Source of the DNA: DASUPK01 sp963797265
GTDB lineage: Bacteria > Actinomycetota > Thermoleophilia > Solirubrobacterales > 70-9
DNA length: 64,000 nt
Direction of reading: 5' to 3'
Assembly (NCBI GenBank): GCA_963797265.1
Contig: CAWCOY010000003.1
Coordinates: 1,168,155 to 1,232,154 of the forward strand
A model generated the notes under the pieces. The model was not told the origin of the DNA. It saw only the letters and a list, made by a program, of their open reading frames with translations, and did not search any database. This document shows, one piece after another, positions 49,075 to 57,808 of this stretch; the first letter of the stretch is position 1; each line of letters opens with the position of its first letter. The position numbers were made by a program, and so were the translations under genes.

Positions 49075-50328
49075 CTAGGAAAGCGGGTTGAAGACGAGCC
49101 CGGTGAGCAGCTTGGGGAAGAAGTAGGTGGACTTCGGCGGCATCGTCTCGCCCGCGGCGGCGACCTCGCGGACCTGCTCGACGGGAGTGGGCCGGAGAAA
49201 GAAGGCCGCCTGATAGTCGCCCGCGTCGAGCTTGGCTAGTGCCTCTTCGATGCTGGGCGTGTAGCTGACGCCGCGCTTGGCTGCGATGTCCTCGGTGCTC
49301 ATCCCGAGGATCTCCTTCAGGACCAGCTCCTCGAGGATCGCGGCGTCGAGGGCGCGATACGCCTCGGAGCGCCCGGCGAGCGCCCGATCGAGTGCCGGGT
49401 TGGAGGCCAGCCGCAGGCGGAAGGCCTGCTTGTGGTGGGAGTCCATGTATCCGAAGACCCCGACTCCCTCGATTCCGCCCGGGTCGAGTTCGCTGGCGGG
49501 GACCTCCTCGACCTCGAACAGCTCCCTTAGTCCGGTGCCCAGCGCCTCCTGCTTCGCCGGGTCGTCGGCGAGGCCGGAAATCAGCCGATGGGTGGGGAAG
49601 ACGGTGAGGCCGGGGTCTTCGAGCGAGACCAGGGCCATCAGCACGTAGTCCTGGGGACCGCCGGCGCCGACCTCCGCCTGGTAGGCGAGTGAGGTCTCGT
49701 AGCGGTGGTGGCCGTCCGCGATCAGCAGCTCGCCGGGAGCGAGATAGGCCGCGATCGCCTCGTGGACGGCCGGATCGTCGATGCGCCAGACGCGGTGGGT
49801 CGTCCCGTCTCCGTCGGTGACGTCGCCCCAGGCTTCGTCGCCGAGGGCCGGCTCGAGGTGACGCCAGGCGTCGCCCGGATGGAGGGCGAAGATGGGGGAG
49901 AGGTTGTGGCGTGTGGCGCGGGTGAGGCGGAGGCGGTCCTCCTTGGGCCCCGGCTGTGTGCGCTCGTGCGGGCGGATCCCCTCGCCGTAGGGGGCGAGCT
50001 TCACGCGCGCGAGGAAGCCACGGCGAGTGAGGCGAGAGCCATCCGGGGCGGAGTAGTCCTGCTCGAGCGCCCAAATGGTGGGTTCGGAGTCCCGGGCCAG
50101 GATGCCCTCGCCGGTCCACTCACTCAGCAGCTCGCCGGCGTGCTCGTATGGGTCGCCGCCGCCGGGATCGCGCGGGAGGTCGAGCTCGACAACGTTGTAG
50201 GGCGAGCGGCCGGCGAGCTCGGCCCTCTGCGCCTCGTCGATCACGTCGTAGGGAGGGGCGACGACGTCGGCAAGCGAGACCCTGCCGAGGTCGTAGTGCA
50301 CCGCCTGAATTGGACTGACCTCGGCCAC
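49075..50328 (-). CDS. DUF1015-family protein
   Basis: The protein has 417 residues. Conserved features are QAVHYDLGRVSLADVVAPPY DVI, PYNVVELDLPRD, the PHERT motif (GIRPHERTQPGPKEDRLRLT) and LLIADGHHRYETSLAYQAEV with the GHHRYET signature. The C-terminal SLEDPGLTVFPTHRLI also matches. It is a widespread family whose biochemical role is not settled; a fold related to SpoIIGA-independent kinases has been suggested, but I cannot confirm it. It is the first gene of the five-gene group. Confidence 0.88.
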   Translation of the reverse strand: MAEVSPIQAVHYDLGRVSLADVVAPPYDVIDEAQRAELAGRSPYNVVELDLPRDPGGGDPYEHAGELLSEWTGEGILARDSEPTIWALEQDYSAPDGSRLTRRGFLARVKLAPYGEGIRPHERTQPGPKEDRLRLTRATRHNLSPIFALHPGDAWRHLEPALGDEAWGDVTDGDGTTHRVWRIDDPAVHEAIAAYLAPGELLIADGHHRYETSLAYQAEVGAGGPQDYVLMALVSLEDPGLTVFPTHRLISGLADDPAKQEALGTGLRELFEVEEVPASELDPGGIEGVGVFGYMDSHHKQAFRLRLASNPALDRALAGRSEAYRALDAAILEELVLKEILGMSTEDIAAKRGVSYTPSIEEALAKLDAGDYQAAFFLRPTPVEQVREVAAAGETMPPKSTYFFPKLLTGLVFNPLS

Positions 50329-50492
50329 AGGCGTGGAACCCTAGTCAGCCTCAGGCCCCGGGGCGCACGCAGGGAAGGCTCATTGCGCGCGGGATCCGCG
50401 AACGTCCCGCAATGCTCGCTCCAGGGGATACCGAGGGACGTTCGGCCGGGTGCGCGGCGGCTGCGTAGGCGCTGGCTAGACTCGGCCGCAAT

Positions 50493-50568
50493 CGGGGCGT
50501 AGCGAAGTCTGGTCTATCGCGCCGGCCCTGGGAGCCGGAGATCCTCGGTTCGAATCCGAGCGCCCCGA
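50493..50568 (+). tRNA. tRNA-Pro
   Basis: Acceptor stem CGGGGCG/CGCCCCG, D stem GCGA/TCGC, anticodon stem CCGGC/GCCGG and T stem CTCGG/CCGAG are all paired, with a TTCGAAT T-loop. The C1-G72 pair and A73 fit proline identity. By position the 7-base loop CCTGGGA gives anticodon TGG but has C at position 33 instead of the near-universal T; a lost base (expected CTGGGGA or TTTGGGA) is possible. The CCA end is not encoded. Confidence 0.85.
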
Positions 50569-50595
50569 TATTTCACCCCGCTCGCCGGTTCGAAC

Positions 50596-51381
50596 CTATC
50601 CGGAATGCTCGACCCGATCGATGGCGTCGTGTGTGCTGCTCGCGTGCTCGGCGTCTGTCAGATCAACTCCCGGCGGCAGCTCGACGTGCAGCTCCCCTGA
50701 CGGGTCCAGCTGGACGTGCAGCGTGGAGGAGCGGGAGTCCAGGACGTGCCCACCGCGCGAGCGGTCCTCGCTGATGAAGTGGAGGTGCCAGCCGCTCACT
50801 TCGATTCCCTCCGCGTACTCGGGAAAGCGGAAGCCGAGCATCGTCCCGTCGACGCCGGCGAGCTCGAACACCTTCTGGTGGGCCACCACCTCGGTTAGCG
50901 GCCGATAGGGCGGCTCCTGGCGTGGCACGGACCGCGCACGGACCATCTCGAAGCGGCCGTCGATGCGCACGGCGCACGTCGCCGCGTCGGCTGGAATCCG
51001 GCGATCGATCTCGGTAAGCAAGCGGTCATGGTCGACCGATCCCTCCAGGTCGAAGTCGATACGCGGCTCGAAAGGGACGACGACCGCGAAGGGGGTCCGC
51101 TCGGACCCGGGAAGCTCCGCGATCCGGCCTTCAACGTCGGCGCGGTAGAAGCGACCGTCGATCGCGATCATCTCGCCGTCGAGGTGGTTGACCGTGCCGA
51201 GACCCAGGTCGCCTTCCTGGGCTAGCTCCGCGAAGCTGACGTCGCCCTCGAACCCGCCCTCGAGCAGCGCGCCGATCGTCGATGCCTGGAAGAGCACATG
51301 CGGCTCGTGTCCCGCGTGCAGGTCGGCGTGCCGCATCGCCTCGACGTGCAGCGACCGGATCCAGCGCTCGTCGAGGCTCAT
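50596..51381 (-). CDS. budA: Alpha-acetolactate decarboxylase
   Basis: The protein has 261 residues. GDLGLGTVNHLDGEMIAIDG, FYRADVEG, ERTPFAVVVPFEP and the metal-binding GWHLHFISEDRSRGGHVLD with three histidines are diagnostic. It decarboxylates alpha-acetolactate to acetoin, diverting pyruvate carbon or balancing branched-chain synthesis. No acetolactate synthase or butanediol dehydrogenase is adjacent. The fatty-acid-hydroxylase-like gene is upstream in the same operon, its stop overlapping this start (ATGA). Confidence 0.92.
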   Translation of the reverse strand: MSLDERWIRSLHVEAMRHADLHAGHEPHVLFQASTIGALLEGGFEGDVSFAELAQEGDLGLGTVNHLDGEMIAIDGRFYRADVEGRIAELPGSERTPFAVVVPFEPRIDFDLEGSVDHDRLLTEIDRRIPADAATCAVRIDGRFEMVRARSVPRQEPPYRPLTEVVAHQKVFELAGVDGTMLGFRFPEYAEGIEVSGWHLHFISEDRSRGGHVLDSRSSTLHVQLDPSGELHVELPPGVDLTDAEHASSTHDAIDRVEHSG

Positions 51382-52049
51382 TCAGGCGCGAGGGTGCGAG
51401 CCGTCTTCGACTTCGCCACCTCCCGCTGGTCCGGATTGGTGCCCAGCACGCGGTCGCTGAGGTTGTTGGTCACCCCGTGCCAGAAGTGCTCGTTCTTGAA
51501 GTGGTGGAGGCGGTGGTTGCGGTGGATGGTCTTGTAGACGCGGGTCCGCGGCCGATAGGCGGTGTGGATCAGGAAGTGCGTCCACTCGTAGAGGAAGATC
51601 ATGCAGAACCCGGCAAGCGCCGCGCTGACCAGGGCGCCGAGCGGGATCGGCCCAGCGACCAGGGTGACGATCAGCGCACCGAGGCCGACAGTGAAGGGCA
51701 CCGCCAGCAGCATCAGCGCCGCGGCCTGCCACCAGTAGAGGAGCACCATGTCGAGATCGTTCGGCTCCTGGTGGTGGGCGCGATGCGCCCGCGCCGCCAT
51801 CGTGTCGACCTTCTTGCCGCGGATCCGGATCGGCTTCGCGTGGAGGAGGTAGACGTGGATCGCCCACTCGCCGAAGGGATAGATCGCCACCATCGCCGCA
51901 ACCGCGACGGCATCCCGCCAGCTCGGATCGCGGACGAGCACCCGGATCACCACGAGCGCCAGGATCCCGGCGCCGATCGCCCAGGGCGACTCCTTGCGCA
52001 CAAACTCCCGCCGTGCCCGTCCGAGGGAGGTGACTTCTCGCGAATGCAT
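51378..52049 (-). CDS. Fatty acid hydroxylase / sterol desaturase family protein
   Basis: The protein has 223 residues from ATG 52049. Four membrane helices and the histidine clusters of the family are visible: EWAIHVYLLHAKP, ARAHRAHHQEPND, EWTHFLIHTAY and HRNHRLHHFKNEHFWHGV. These bind a di-iron centre for C-H hydroxylation or desaturation of lipid chains. The final GVTNNLSDRVLGTNPD is also typical. GAGGAG abuts the ATG too closely to be ideal, so the start is uncertain. It is coupled to budA. The 276 bases upstream to tRNA-Arg hold no gene. Confidence 0.87.
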   Translation of the reverse strand: MHSREVTSLGRARREFVRKESPWAIGAGILALVVIRVLVRDPSWRDAVAVAAMVAIYPFGEWAIHVYLLHAKPIRIRGKKVDTMAARAHRAHHQEPNDLDMVLLYWWQAAALMLLAVPFTVGLGALIVTLVAGPIPLGALVSAALAGFCMIFLYEWTHFLIHTAYRPRTRVYKTIHRNHRLHHFKNEHFWHGVTNNLSDRVLGTNPDQREVAKSKTARTLAPE

Positions 52050-52325
52050 CTCCTCGCTGAGAGTAAAGCGAAGGGACCGACTCGAGGAGCCACTCCCGTT
52101 CGGCTCCGCGCGCCGGTCCCTTCCAAAACGTCCCGCCTCGTGTACCCCTGATGAAGTCCTCGAAGCTGGCGGGAGCATACCTAATTTTGCCCTACCTGAA
52201 AATGGGGAGGCGAAACTGCTGAATATTGGGGATGGGCCCGGTTGCTCGGGACGGGCGAATCCGGTCCGACGCGGGGGCGAAGCACTCGTTCGCCGCGGGG
52301 CCCGGCGCTACGCTCCGCCTGCCCG

Positions 52326-52399
52326 GCCCCCGTAGCTCAGCTGGATAGAGCGCCGGCCTTCTAAGCCGGATGTCGCAGGTTCGAGTCCTGCCGGGGGCG
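52326..52399 (+). tRNA. tRNA-Arg (anticodon TCT)
   Basis: Acceptor GCCCCCG/CGGGGGC, D stem GCTC/GAGC, anticodon stem CCGGC/GCCGG with loop CTTCTAA and T-loop TTCGAGT give a complete 74-base tRNA without encoded CCA. It reads AGA codons. Confidence 0.95.
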
Positions 52400-52400
52400 C

Positions 52401-53243
52401 CTAGAAGACGACCGTCCGCTCGCCGTCGACCAGCACGCGGTCCTCGAGGTGAGCGCGGACGGCTCGGGCGAGGACCAGCCGCTCGAGGTCCCGACCGATC
52501 CGGGCCAGGTCGCCGACCTCATCGCGGTGAGAGACCCTGGCGGTGTCCTGCTCGATGATCGGCCCCGAGTCGAGCTCCTCGGTCACGTAGTGGGCCGTCG
52601 CCCCGATCAGCTTGACTCCCCCCTCCCAGGCCCGCTGGTAGGGGTCGGCGCCGGCGAAGGCCGGCAGGAAGCTGTGGTGGATGTTGATGGCGGGACAGCC
52701 CAGGCTCTGGAGGAACTCGCCGGAGAGGATCTGCATGTAGCGGGCAAGGACCAGCAGGTCGACCTTGCCCTGCATCAGCTCAAGCGCGGCCCCCTCGGCA
52801 TCGGGCTTGCTCTCGTGCGTCACCGCGAGGTGGTGGTAGGGCAGGCCGAAGGAGCGGACGGCGTCCTCGTGGTCGGGGTGGTTCGAGATCACCAGCGCCG
52901 GCTCGCCGGGCAGCTCCCCCGAGCGAAAGCGCCAGAGCAGATCGAGAAGGCAGTGGTCCTCCTTGGAGGCCATCACGGCGACGCGCGGCAGCCTCCCCGC
53001 CTCCGCGAAGCGGTGCTCCATGGAGAGCGGCTCGGCGACCTCGGTCGCGAAGCGCGTGTAGAGCTGATCGCGCTCCGCCTCAGGGGCGGCCTCGAAGACC
53101 AGCCGCATGAACAGCCTCGCCTGGTCCGTCGAGTGTTGGTCCGCATCGATGATGTTGCGATCCGCCGCGGCGAGGAAGCCCGCGACCCGGGCGACGATCC
53201 CGGGGCGGTCGGGACAGCTGAGCAGCAGGCGCGTCGTCTCCAT
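52401..53243 (-). CDS. purU: Formyltetrahydrofolate deformylase
   Basis: The protein has 280 residues. An N-terminal ACT domain (LLLSCPDRPGIVARVAGFLA) precedes the formyltransferase fold with VISNHPDHEDAVRSFGLPYH, and the catalytic NIHHSFLPAFAGADPYQRAW with LIGATAHYVTEELDSGPII (Asn, His, Asp). It hydrolyses 10-formyl-THF to formate and THF, feeding PurT or balancing the folate pool. It ends one base after the tRNA-Arg on the opposite strand. Confidence 0.95.
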   Translation of the reverse strand: METTRLLLSCPDRPGIVARVAGFLAAADRNIIDADQHSTDQARLFMRLVFEAAPEAERDQLYTRFATEVAEPLSMEHRFAEAGRLPRVAVMASKEDHCLLDLLWRFRSGELPGEPALVISNHPDHEDAVRSFGLPYHHLAVTHESKPDAEGAALELMQGKVDLLVLARYMQILSGEFLQSLGCPAINIHHSFLPAFAGADPYQRAWEGGVKLIGATAHYVTEELDSGPIIEQDTARVSHRDEVGDLARIGRDLERLVLARAVRAHLEDRVLVDGERTVVF

Positions 53244-53351
53244 CGGGTGCAGTGTTTCCGAAACTCTCTTCGCCGGTGTGAGTTAGATTGCCGGAGCTGG
53301 TGGGGGAAAGGACGCCGGGGATGGAGCCCCGGCTCGAGAGAGGAGAACTCG

Positions 53352-54599
53352 TTGCAGGCGCACTCCGTGTCGGATCGCGTCCGGAAGACCCTCGCCATGG
53401 CCCTCATTGCCGCGGCCGCCCTCCTGCTGTTCGCTGCCTGCACGCAGCGGGCCGAGGCGAAGGCGAAGGGCAAGGGCCATACGAAGGCGACCAAGGGCCC
53501 GAGCGGGCTGAAGTTCTACAAGGCTCCGAAGAAGCTGCCGAAGCAGCACGGCACCCTGATCTGGGCGCGCAAGGCGAAGGGTCTCGTCTCGCTTGCGGAC
53601 GCCAGGTACACGAAGCTCGTCCTCTACTCCTCGCGCACGCCGCAGGGCGCGAAGACCGCCGTCTCGGGTTCCGTGAGCGTCCCCAGGGGCAAGCCGCCGA
53701 AGCACGGCTGGCCCGTGATCAGCTGGGCGCACGGGACGACCGGCGTCGCCGACGCGTGCGCGCCCTCTCGGAACAGCGTCAGCTCCCCCGCGCAGGCCTC
53801 CATCTCCTACATCAATCCCGAGCTCAACGGCTGGCTGCGGGCCGGCTATGCGGTTGTGCAGACCGACTATCAGGGGCTCGGCACGCCTGGCAAGCACCCG
53901 TACCTGATCGGCGAGGCCGAGGGCCGCAGTGTCCTCGACATCGTCAGCGCGGCTCGTCAGCTCGATCCGAAGATCGGCAAGCGCTTTCTGATCTCGGGCC
54001 ACTCGCAGGGCGGCCAGTCCGCGCTCTTCGCCGCAGGCGAGGCGAGCACCTGGACGCCGAAGCTCCGGCTCCGCGGGACCGTCGCCTTCGCGCCGGCCTC
54101 CCACATCCTCGAGCAGGTGCCGCTGCTCCCGGCGCTGACCACGCCGAGCCCGCTGACGGCCCTGGCGACGATGATCCTCGACGGCGCCTCCACGCAGTCG
54201 AGCGCGATCGACGTCAACAAGATCCTCTCCGACGAGGTGCTGGCCTTCTACCCGCTCCTGCAGAGCCAGTGCCTGGAGCAGCTGGCGGCGAGCAATGAGC
54301 TGGGTGGGATCCCGCCCTCGCATCTCCAGCGCTCGGGATCGGACCTTACCCCGGCCAACCCGGTGCTGGCGGGCATGAACCCGCTGGTGAGGACCGCGGC
54401 GCCGATCCTGATCGCTCAGGGGTCCGCCGATACGACCGTCTTCCCGGCCTACACGGACCGGCTCACCGACGAGCTCGTGAACGCCGGCGACCGGGTCACC
54501 TACAACAAGTACCCGGGCGTCAACCACGTCGGGGTGGTCACCAGCGGGGAAGCGGACGCGATGACCTTCTTCCAGCAGATGCTCCCGCCGCGTAGCTGA
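53352..54599 (+). CDS. Secreted lipase (secretory lipase/alpha-beta hydrolase)
   Basis: The protein has 415 residues from TTG 53352, which follows GAGAGGAGAA; earlier starts would be antisense to purU. The signal sequence (LAMALIAAAALLLFAACTQR) may be a lipobox with Cys29 or be cut after AEA. Then comes a basic stretch and an alpha/beta hydrolase with HGTTGVADACAPS, VVQTDYQGLGTPGKHPYLIG, the nucleophile GHSQGGQSALFAAGE, an Asp in QGSADTTVFPAYTDRL and His in GVNHVGV. It resembles the LIP family of secreted triacylglycerol lipases. Monocistronic. Confidence 0.88.
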   Translation: MQAHSVSDRVRKTLAMALIAAAALLLFAACTQRAEAKAKGKGHTKATKGPSGLKFYKAPKKLPKQHGTLIWARKAKGLVSLADARYTKLVLYSSRTPQGAKTAVSGSVSVPRGKPPKHGWPVISWAHGTTGVADACAPSRNSVSSPAQASISYINPELNGWLRAGYAVVQTDYQGLGTPGKHPYLIGEAEGRSVLDIVSAARQLDPKIGKRFLISGHSQGGQSALFAAGEASTWTPKLRLRGTVAFAPASHILEQVPLLPALTTPSPLTALATMILDGASTQSSAIDVNKILSDEVLAFYPLLQSQCLEQLAASNELGGIPPSHLQRSGSDLTPANPVLAGMNPLVRTAAPILIAQGSADTTVFPAYTDRLTDELVNAGDRVTYNKYPGVNHVGVVTSGEADAMTFFQQMLPPRS

Positions 54600-54649
54600 G
54601 GGAGTCTGGCCTGCGGAGGCCTCCGCTCACGCTAGATTGAAAGCCACGC

Positions 54650-54723
54650 GGTGGGCGTAGCTCAGTTGGTAGAGCTCCTGGTTGTGGTCCAGGTGGTCGC
54701 CGGTTCGAGTCCGGTCGCTCACC
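54650..54723 (+). tRNA. tRNA-His (anticodon GTG), probable integration site
   Basis: The extra 5' G (G-1, 54650) opposite C73, acceptor GTGGGCG/CGCTCAC, anticodon loop TTGTGGT and T-loop TTCGAGT identify tRNA-His. CCA is not encoded. The integrase-bearing element begins just downstream, so the 3' end of this tRNA is the likely attachment site; a duplicate of the tRNA end is not found inside the window. Confidence 0.95.
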
Positions 54724-54728
54724 CCTCA

Positions 54729-54757
54729 CGAAGCCCCCGCAAACGCGGGGGTTTCGT
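54729..54757 (+). terminator. tRNA-His terminator hairpin
   Basis: CGAAGCCCCCGC and GCGGGGGTTTCG pair across an AAAC loop (one G-T), followed by TCCTTT. It is a clear intrinsic terminator directly after the tRNA. Confidence 0.8.
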
Positions 54758-54783
54758 CCTTTAGCCAATCGGACCGAGACGCG

Positions 54784-54807
54784 CCCGGGGTACTACCCGG
54801 GGTACTA
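54784..54807 (+). repeat. Tandem CCCGGGGTACTA repeat at left element end
   Basis: Two exact 12-bp units at 54784-54795 and 54796-54807. The variant CGGGTACTA pair at 63896-63916 has the same orientation. Paired repeats next to both ends of a tyrosine-integrase element usually bind integrase arms or the directionality factor. Between here and the ATPase gene (to 55043) I see no other feature. Confidence 0.6.
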
Positions 54808-55043
54808 GCGAAGCCGTGGCCGAAGGCGCGGCGAACCGGATCGCCGCATTTTGCGGAGACGTTCGCGGTGGCACTCTGGTCGGGTCTGTACCCGTTGGTA
54901 CGATCGCTCCGATCAAACAAGAGGCCCCGCGCCGTTAAGCAGCCGATGGGCTAGTCGCCTTTCTGCTCGAACCGGCAGGAGCCCGAACCATCCTCGGAGG
55001 ACCGCGGCCTCGGCCCCTGTTCGCCGGGAGGAAGGACAACCGA

Positions 55044-56861
55044 ATGAACGACGCAGACGGCGGTAAGCGCACGTCCCGCATGGGCGTAGCGAACGTCGGC
55101 TTCATGGTGGACCGGCTGGGGCAGGACTGTCACCCGCTCCAGTACCTCCGGGAACTGACGCAGAACGCGATCGAGGCCATGGACGGCAAGGGCGGTGAGG
55201 TGGTCTGGGACGTGGACTGGAACACCTACGACCTGACCGGGAACTACAAGCTCTCGATCATCGACACCGGCATCGGGATGACCGGCGACGAGATGTTGAA
55301 GTACATCAACCAGCTCAGCTCCTCGACCCACGAGCAGTCGATGGACGGCAACTACGGCGTGGGAGCGAAGGTCGCCGCGGCGACCAGGAACCACGCAGGC
55401 ATGGTCTACCTGTCGTGGAAGGACGATCAGGGGTGGATGACGCACCTCTGGCGGGATTCGGAAATCGACGAGTACGGCGCCCGGCGATTCGAGCTGGACG
55501 ACGGCACGTTTCCCGACTACCTGAAGATCAGCGAGGACCTCAAGCCCAAGCAGATCAAGGACCACGGGACGGCGGTCGTTCTCCTCGGCAACGACGAGGA
55601 CGAGAACACGATGGAGCCCGCGGCCGACAGCGGCGTGGAGGGCAGACAGCGGTGGATCACCAAGTACCTGAACACGAGGTACTTCCGCTTCCCTGAAAAC
55701 GTCGAGGTGAGGGTGCGCGAGGGATACGACGCTCCGCGGAATGACTCACGCCGGAATTTCCTGCGGAAGGTCAGCGGAATGGAGCAATTCCTGAAGGACG
55801 AGACCGAGTGGTACGGGCAGGTGCCCCTGACCGACGCGGTGGCCCACGTGTGGATTTTTGCTGAGCGGCCCGAGCGCACGAAGGTAGGTGACATGTTCGC
55901 GACCACCGGCCACGTCGCTGCCCTCTACGGCGACGAGCTGTACGAGATGAAGACGGGCCGCGCCGGGGCGGCGCTGTTGCAGCAGTTCGGGATCATCTTC
56001 GGCTACGGCCGGGTGGTGATCTATGTCGAGCCTCAGAACGGCACCGCGAAGATCGCCTCCAACACCGCCCGGACGCAGCTCCTCCGCAACGGGGAGCCGC
56101 TGCCGTGGGCCGATTGGGCCGCGGAGTTCCGCGACGAGAAGATGCCGCAGGAGATTAAGGACCTGATGGAGCGGATCGCTTCAGCATCGACGTCGCATGA
56201 TCATCAGCAGGCGATCCGTGAGCGCCTCAAGCAGATTCGCGACCTGTTCAAGGTCAGTAGGTATCGCCGGGCGAGGACGGGTCCGATCGAGGTCAGCGAG
56301 GACGCTCCTGGTGGTTCGACTGCCACGCAGAATCGGAAGAAGAGGAAGAAGGGGCCCGGACCTGGCGGCGGCGGCGGCCGGGCCGGGAGTGTGTACGCCC
56401 TGTTCGCTGATGACGGCGATGCGGGCGAGGCTGTCCCCAATCCCGATCCGATCCCAATCACGAAGTGGGTCTCAGTGGCGGATGGGACCCGCGAGCCGGC
56501 CGACCTGGAGGACCGGGCTGCGAAGTACCACCCGGAGCAGAACCTCCTGCTGATCAACGCCGATTTCCGCGTCTTCGTGGACATGGTGAACCGCTGGGCG
56601 AAGCAGTACGACGATGTGCCCGGCGCCCGTGAGGTGGCGGAGGAGGTTGTGCATGAATGGTTCGAGCAGGCCCTCGTGGAGACAGTCGTCGGGGCTCAGG
56701 CCCTGTCCGGATCGGCGCAGTGGCCCGGGGAGGACCTCGGCAGGGTGTGGTCGGAGGAGGGGCTCACCGCGGCGGTGCTGCAGCGGTACCACGTGGACGT
56801 GAACGTGAAGCGGACGATGGGGGCAAAGCTCGGCTCCCTGAAGAAGGAGGCCGTGGCCTAG
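55044..56861 (+). CDS. GHKL (HSP90/MORC-like) ATPase, candidate defence cargo
   Basis: The protein has 605 residues with ATG 55044 after GGGAGGAAGGA. The Bergerat ATP fold covers about residues 15-200: N-box LRELTQNAIEAM (Asn41), G1 box IIDTGIGMTGDEM (Asp74), and G2/lid SSSTHEQSMDGNYGVGAKVA. A transducer-like domain follows to about residue 380 (GQVPLTDAVAHVWIFAERPE, GRVVIYVEPQNGTAK with NTARTQLLRNG). A basic Gly-rich linker (RKKRKKGPGPGGGGGRAG) leads to a helical C-terminal domain with Trp-rich motifs. It is alone between the tRNA end and the element core with its own terminator, the position of cargo. MORC/HSP90-like ATPases are known in anti-phage contexts. No nuclease motif is visible. 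Confidence 0.85.
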   Translation: MNDADGGKRTSRMGVANVGFMVDRLGQDCHPLQYLRELTQNAIEAMDGKGGEVVWDVDWNTYDLTGNYKLSIIDTGIGMTGDEMLKYINQLSSSTHEQSMDGNYGVGAKVAAATRNHAGMVYLSWKDDQGWMTHLWRDSEIDEYGARRFELDDGTFPDYLKISEDLKPKQIKDHGTAVVLLGNDEDENTMEPAADSGVEGRQRWITKYLNTRYFRFPENVEVRVREGYDAPRNDSRRNFLRKVSGMEQFLKDETEWYGQVPLTDAVAHVWIFAERPERTKVGDMFATTGHVAALYGDELYEMKTGRAGAALLQQFGIIFGYGRVVIYVEPQNGTAKIASNTARTQLLRNGEPLPWADWAAEFRDEKMPQEIKDLMERIASASTSHDHQQAIRERLKQIRDLFKVSRYRRARTGPIEVSEDAPGGSTATQNRKKRKKGPGPGGGGGRAGSVYALFADDGDAGEAVPNPDPIPITKWVSVADGTREPADLEDRAAKYHPEQNLLLINADFRVFVDMVNRWAKQYDDVPGAREVAEEVVHEWFEQALVETVVGAQALSGSAQWPGEDLGRVWSEEGLTAAVLQRYHVDVNVKRTMGAKLGSLKKEAVA

Positions 56862-56922
56862 GCAAGTTCCGTCGGCCGAGACCGCGAAACTGGATGCGTC
56901 GCCGGTAGGGCGCATTGGCTCT

Positions 56923-56965
56923 GCGGGGGCCGCCCGTCAGATAGGTGGGCGGCTCCCGCATTTAT
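56923..56965 (+). terminator. Terminator after the GHKL ATPase
   Basis: GCGGGGGCCGCCC (56923-56935) pairs with GGGCGGCTCCCGC (56947-56959), followed by ATTTATT. It separates the ATPase from the element core, supporting independent transcription. Confidence 0.75.
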
Positions 56966-56990
56966 TCCGTCATCCGGGCTCCCTACGCTC

Positions 56991-57329
56991 GTGACCAGCC
57001 AATGCAAACGACCCGACGGCGATATGGAGACCTGGCCGGGAGCTGAACCCAACACGATTTCCGTTGATCTGCGCACCGGCGACCGGCCGTACCGGCCCGG
57101 GCGGGTCGATCGCGTGTCCTATGTACGCGCAGGCGGTGAATGGGTTGCCGAGCACGTCGAAGTGTGCAGCCCACAGGTCCGGACAGGACGGGCGCCGCGG
57201 GTGGCGACGAACGTCCGCCAACGGGGCTCGCGACGCACGACCAGCGGCGGAGCCGGTCCGGGCGACGACCCTGACGAACCCGATGCCGGGCTAGCGGCCC
57301 GGCAGCCGGGGAGCTGGGGGCGGTCGTGA
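56991..57329 (+). CDS. Hypothetical protein, 112 aa
   Basis: GTG 56991 (ATG 57024 is the alternative) opens a frame with NTISVDLRTGDRPYRPGRVD then RVSYVRAGGEWVAEHVEV and a basic, Gly/Asp-rich tail. Its TGA overlaps the GTG start of the next gene by four bases, the coupling used throughout this element. I do not recognise the family. Confidence 0.45.
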   Translation: MTSQCKRPDGDMETWPGAEPNTISVDLRTGDRPYRPGRVDRVSYVRAGGEWVAEHVEVCSPQVRTGRAPRVATNVRQRGSRRTTSGGAGPGDDPDEPDAGLAARQPGSWGRS

Positions 57330-57694
57330 TCGAGCGCCCCTGGATGAAGCTGTGGTGCCGGGACCTCCTCGGCGACCAGGCGGCGGAGGGCTGGAGTACC
57401 GAGGAGTTCGGTGCTCACGTCAAGCTGCTCTGCATTGCCTGGCAGCGCGGGGGCATCCCGGCTGACGGCAAGACGCGGGCGCGGCTGCTCGGTCTGTCCC
57501 CTCAGCGTGAGACTGCGATCTGGGGGGCAATCGCCCATTACTGGCAGCTGAGCACCCAGGACACCCTGCTGGTGAACCCCGAGCAGGAGCAAGAGCGAGC
57601 CGAGGCTGAAGCGAGGTCGAAGGCGGCAAAGCGGTCCGCTGAGGCGAGGTGGGGAAGGCGCAAGCCGGGGAGAGCGAGCGATGAGAACGCATAG
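57326..57694 (+). CDS. DUF1376-like phage replication protein
   Basis: The protein has 122 residues from GTG 57326. PWMKLWCRDLLGDQAAEGWS, TEEFGAHVKLLCIAWQRGGI and the C-terminal RSKAAKRSAEARWG are the pattern of DUF1376 and related phage replication-initiation-associated proteins: one winged-helix-like unit followed by a basic helix. It is likely DNA-binding and involved in element replication. Confidence 0.7.
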   Translation: MIERPWMKLWCRDLLGDQAAEGWSTEEFGAHVKLLCIAWQRGGIPADGKTRARLLGLSPQRETAIWGAIAHYWQLSTQDTLLVNPEQEQERAEAEARSKAAKRSAEARWGRRKPGRASDENA

Positions 57695-57808
57695 CGACCG
57701 TTGCTGCGTTCGCAATGCGATCGCAATGCTGACCACGGCCACGGCAATGATTCCCCCCCTAAATCCCCCCGAGGGGGGACCCGGTCTCCTGCTGGTGGGG
57801 AGGCCGAA

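Noticed and set aside
52449..53351. N-terminal extension of the secreted lipase
   Set aside because: Antisense to purU. The TTG at 53352 with GAGGAGAA and a signal peptide is the natural start.
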